A DNA stretch of 7,876 bases from an uncultured Pseudomonadota bacterium (GTDB lineage: Bacteria > Pseudomonadota > Gammaproteobacteria > Burkholderiales > SCOH01). This document shows positions 6,101-7,876 of the stretch, one piece after another; position 1 is the first letter of the stretch; the number at the start of each line of letters is the position of its first letter. The stretch spans positions 1 to 7,876 of the forward strand of contig CALMFQ010000003.1 in the NCBI GenBank assembly GCA_937863215.1, read 5' to 3'. The notes beneath the pieces were generated by a model, which did not search any database, was not told the origin of the DNA, and was given only the letters and a program-made list of their open reading frames with translations. Both the position numbers and the translations under genes were made by a program.

Positions 6101-7876
6101 ATGTCGCTGTTGCCGCATCAACTCGAATTGCTTGCCCCTGCCAAAACGGCCGAAATCGGTCGTGAGGCGATTTTGCACGGGGCGGATGCGGTGTATATCG
6201 GTGGGCCGTCGTTTGGCGCACGGCACAATGCCTGTAATGAGGTAAGCGAGATCGCCAGGCTGGTGGAGTTTGCCCACCGTTTTCATGCGCGGATTTTCGT
6301 TACGCTCAACACGATTCTGCACGATGCCGAGCTGGAGCCGGCGCGGGCATTGATTCACCAGCTGTACGATGCCGGCGTCGATGCGCTGATCGTGCAGGAT
6401 ATGGGCATTCTGGAGCTGGATATCCCGCCGATCCAGCTGCACGCCAGCACCCAGTGCGATATCCGCAGTGTCGAGAAGGCCAGGTTTCTGGCGGATGTGG
6501 GGTTTTCGCAGATCGTGCTGGCGCGCGAGTTGACCATCGAGCAGATTGCCGCGATCCATCAAGCGATTGGCGACAGCGCCACGATTGAACATTTCATCCA
6601 CGGCGCCTTGTGCGTGGCCTATTCCGGCCAGTGCAATATCAGCCATGCGCAGACCGGCCGCAGCGCCAATCGTGGCGATTGCTCGCAGGCGTGCCGTTTG
6701 CCATATACGCTGACCGATGCCAAAGGCCGGGTGGTGGCGTTCGAGAAACACCTGCTGTCGATGAAGGACAACGACCAGAGCGCGAATCTGGAAGCGCTGA
6801 TCGACGCCGGAGTGCGCTCGTTCAAGATCGAGGGCCGTTACAAGGAAATGGGCTATGTGAAGAACATCACCGCCCATTACCGCCTGCTGCTGGACCGGAT
6901 TTTGGAACGGCGGCCGGAATTCACCCCGGCAGCCAGCGGCCGTAGCCAGATACTGTTTACGCCCAATCCGGACAAGAGCTTTCATCGCGGTCACACCGAG
7001 TATTTTGCCCACGACCGCAGCGAAAATGTCGGCGCTTTCGATACCCCGACTTTTGTCGGCGTGGCGCTGGGCACGGTTACCAAGCTCGGCAATAACTGGT
7101 TCGAGCTGCAAGCGCAGGAACCGATGGCCAACGGCGACGGTCTGAACTACATGAAAAAGCGCGAGGTGCGCGGGCTGCAGGCCAATACCGTGGAGCGCGT
7201 CGGCAACGGCGAAAACGGTGAGATCTGGCGCGTGTTCCCCAACGAGCCAATGGCAATGCTGGAAGGGCTGAAAGTTGGCAGTGAAATCAGTCGCAACCGC
7301 GACCATGCCTGGGAGCAGGCGCTGACGCGCAAATCCGCCGAGCGTTTTGTCGATGTCTGGCTCAAACTGCAGGACAATGCCAACGGCCTGCTGCTGACGG
7401 TTACCGACAGCGATGGCTGCAGCGCCAGTGCGCAATTGGAGATGGCGCTGGAGCCGGCGCAGAATCGTGACAAAGCGGAAGCCACGCTGCGCGACAATCT
7501 GGCCAAGCTCGGCAACACCATGTTCAAGGCGGTGGACGTGAGCCTGCAATTGCAGCAGCCGTGGTTCGTGCCCGCTTCCAGCATCAACGCGCTGCGGCGT
7601 GAGGTGATGGAGAAGCTGGAAGCCGCGCGGGTGGCGGCCTGGCAGCGGCCCGAGCGCAAGGCGCCGGTGGAGCCGCCGGTGCCGTATCCGGAACAATCGC
7701 TGAGTTATCTTGCCAACGTTTACAACGCCAAGGCGCGCCAGTTCTACGAGAAACATGGGGTGAAACTGATTGCCGCCGCTTACGAGGCGCACGAAGAAGC
7801 CGGCGAAGTCAGCCTGATGATCACCAAGCACTGCCTGCGTTTCTCGTTCAACCTGTGCCCGAAACAGGCCAAGGGC
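6101..7876 (+). CDS. rlhA: RlhA (YdcP), 23S rRNA C2501 5-hydroxylase, U32 peptidase-like family, 3' end cut by window
   Basis: Predicted enzyme making 5-hydroxycytidine at C2501 of 23S rRNA, in the peptidyl-transferase centre (function known for E. coli RlhA; members of this family are RNA hydroxylases despite the peptidase name). The 592 visible residues are open to the window edge; E. coli RlhA is about 653, so roughly 60 C-terminal residues are missing. Seen: N-terminal ELLAPAKTAEIGREAILHGA and VYIGGPSFGARHN (32-43), and the U32 signature EHFIHGALCVAYSGQCNIS (163-181). Four cysteines, C171, C178, C194 and C198, match the conserved Cys set of the family, thought to hold an iron-sulfur cluster. 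RGDCSQACRLPY and SFKIEGRYKEM are typical, and C578/C586 lie near the visible end. The length and strong likeness to YdcP separate it from the shorter TrhP (YegQ, about 450 residues). ATG 6101 matches the family N-terminus and no upstream in-frame start exists nearby; the Shine-Dalgarno is poor. Confidence 0.95.
   Translation, partial: MSLLPHQLELLAPAKTAEIGREAILHGADAVYIGGPSFGARHNACNEVSEIARLVEFAHRFHARIFVTLNTILHDAELEPARALIHQLYDAGVDALIVQDMGILELDIPPIQLHASTQCDIRSVEKARFLADVGFSQIVLARELTIEQIAAIHQAIGDSATIEHFIHGALCVAYSGQCNISHAQTGRSANRGDCSQACRLPYTLTDAKGRVVAFEKHLLSMKDNDQSANLEALIDAGVRSFKIEGRYKEMGYVKNITAHYRLLLDRILERRPEFTPAASGRSQILFTPNPDKSFHRGHTEYFAHDRSENVGAFDTPTFVGVALGTVTKLGNNWFELQAQEPMANGDGLNYMKKREVRGLQANTVERVGNGENGEIWRVFPNEPMAMLEGLKVGSEISRNRDHAWEQALTRKSAERFVDVWLKLQDNANGLLLTVTDSDGCSASAQLEMALEPAQNRDKAEATLRDNLAKLGNTMFKAVDVSLQLQQPWFVPASSINALRREVMEKLEAARVAAWQRPERKAPVEPPVPYPEQSLSYLANVYNAKARQFYEKHGVKLIAAAYEAHEEAGEVSLMITKHCLRFSFNLCPKQAKG

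Noticed and set aside
6011..7831. 606-codon open frame on the minus strand opposite rlhA
   Set aside because: It is antisense to a clearly recognised gene, its composition (rich in His, Arg, Gln, Leu) is typical of a reverse-frame shadow in GC-rich DNA, and it resembles no family I know.

Overview
The window looks like chromosomal DNA of a GC-rich Gram-negative proteobacterium. The TrhO- and RlhA-type proteins are close to their gammaproteobacterial counterparts, and the overall flavour suggests Betaproteobacteria, perhaps Neisseriales. That assignment is recalled similarity, not a search. Four protein genes account for nearly all of it. I see no rRNA, tRNA, CRISPR array, transposase or integrase gene.

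Layout: (1) 145-1113, minus strand: trhO, a rhodanese-domain tRNA U34 hydroxylase. (2) 1114-1398: a divergent intergenic region with a likely trhO extended -10 box and two inverted repeats. (3) 1399-4428, plus strand: a 1009-residue protein with a RelE/ParE-toxin-like N-terminal domain, a complete UvrD/Rep superfamily 1 helicase core, ankyrin-like repeats and a charged helical tail. (4) 4429-4573: a short gap between convergent genes. (5) 4574-5914, minus strand: a 446-residue Fic-family protein (predicted AMP-transferase) with an intact active site, an N-terminal autoinhibitory motif and a C-terminal winged helix. (6) 5915-6100: an AT-rich divergent intergenic region with two near-identical 34-bp palindromes on either side of the predicted fic promoter. 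(7) 6101 to the window end, plus strand: rlhA (ydcP), the 23S rRNA C2501 hydroxylase of the U32 peptidase-like family, cut off by the window edge.

Reading of the whole: two RNA pyrimidine C5-hydroxylation enzymes, one for tRNA and one for rRNA, flank a pair of convergent accessory-type genes (RelE-like/helicase/ankyrin protein and Fic enzyme). The flanking genes are housekeeping RNA modifiers. The central pair has the character of a stress, toxin or phage-defence insertion, although nothing in the sequence proves that role. The most distinctive non-coding signal is the pair of palindromes next to fic. They look like operators, perhaps for fic autoregulation, and the outer copy is extended into a perfect 21-bp inverted repeat facing rlhA.
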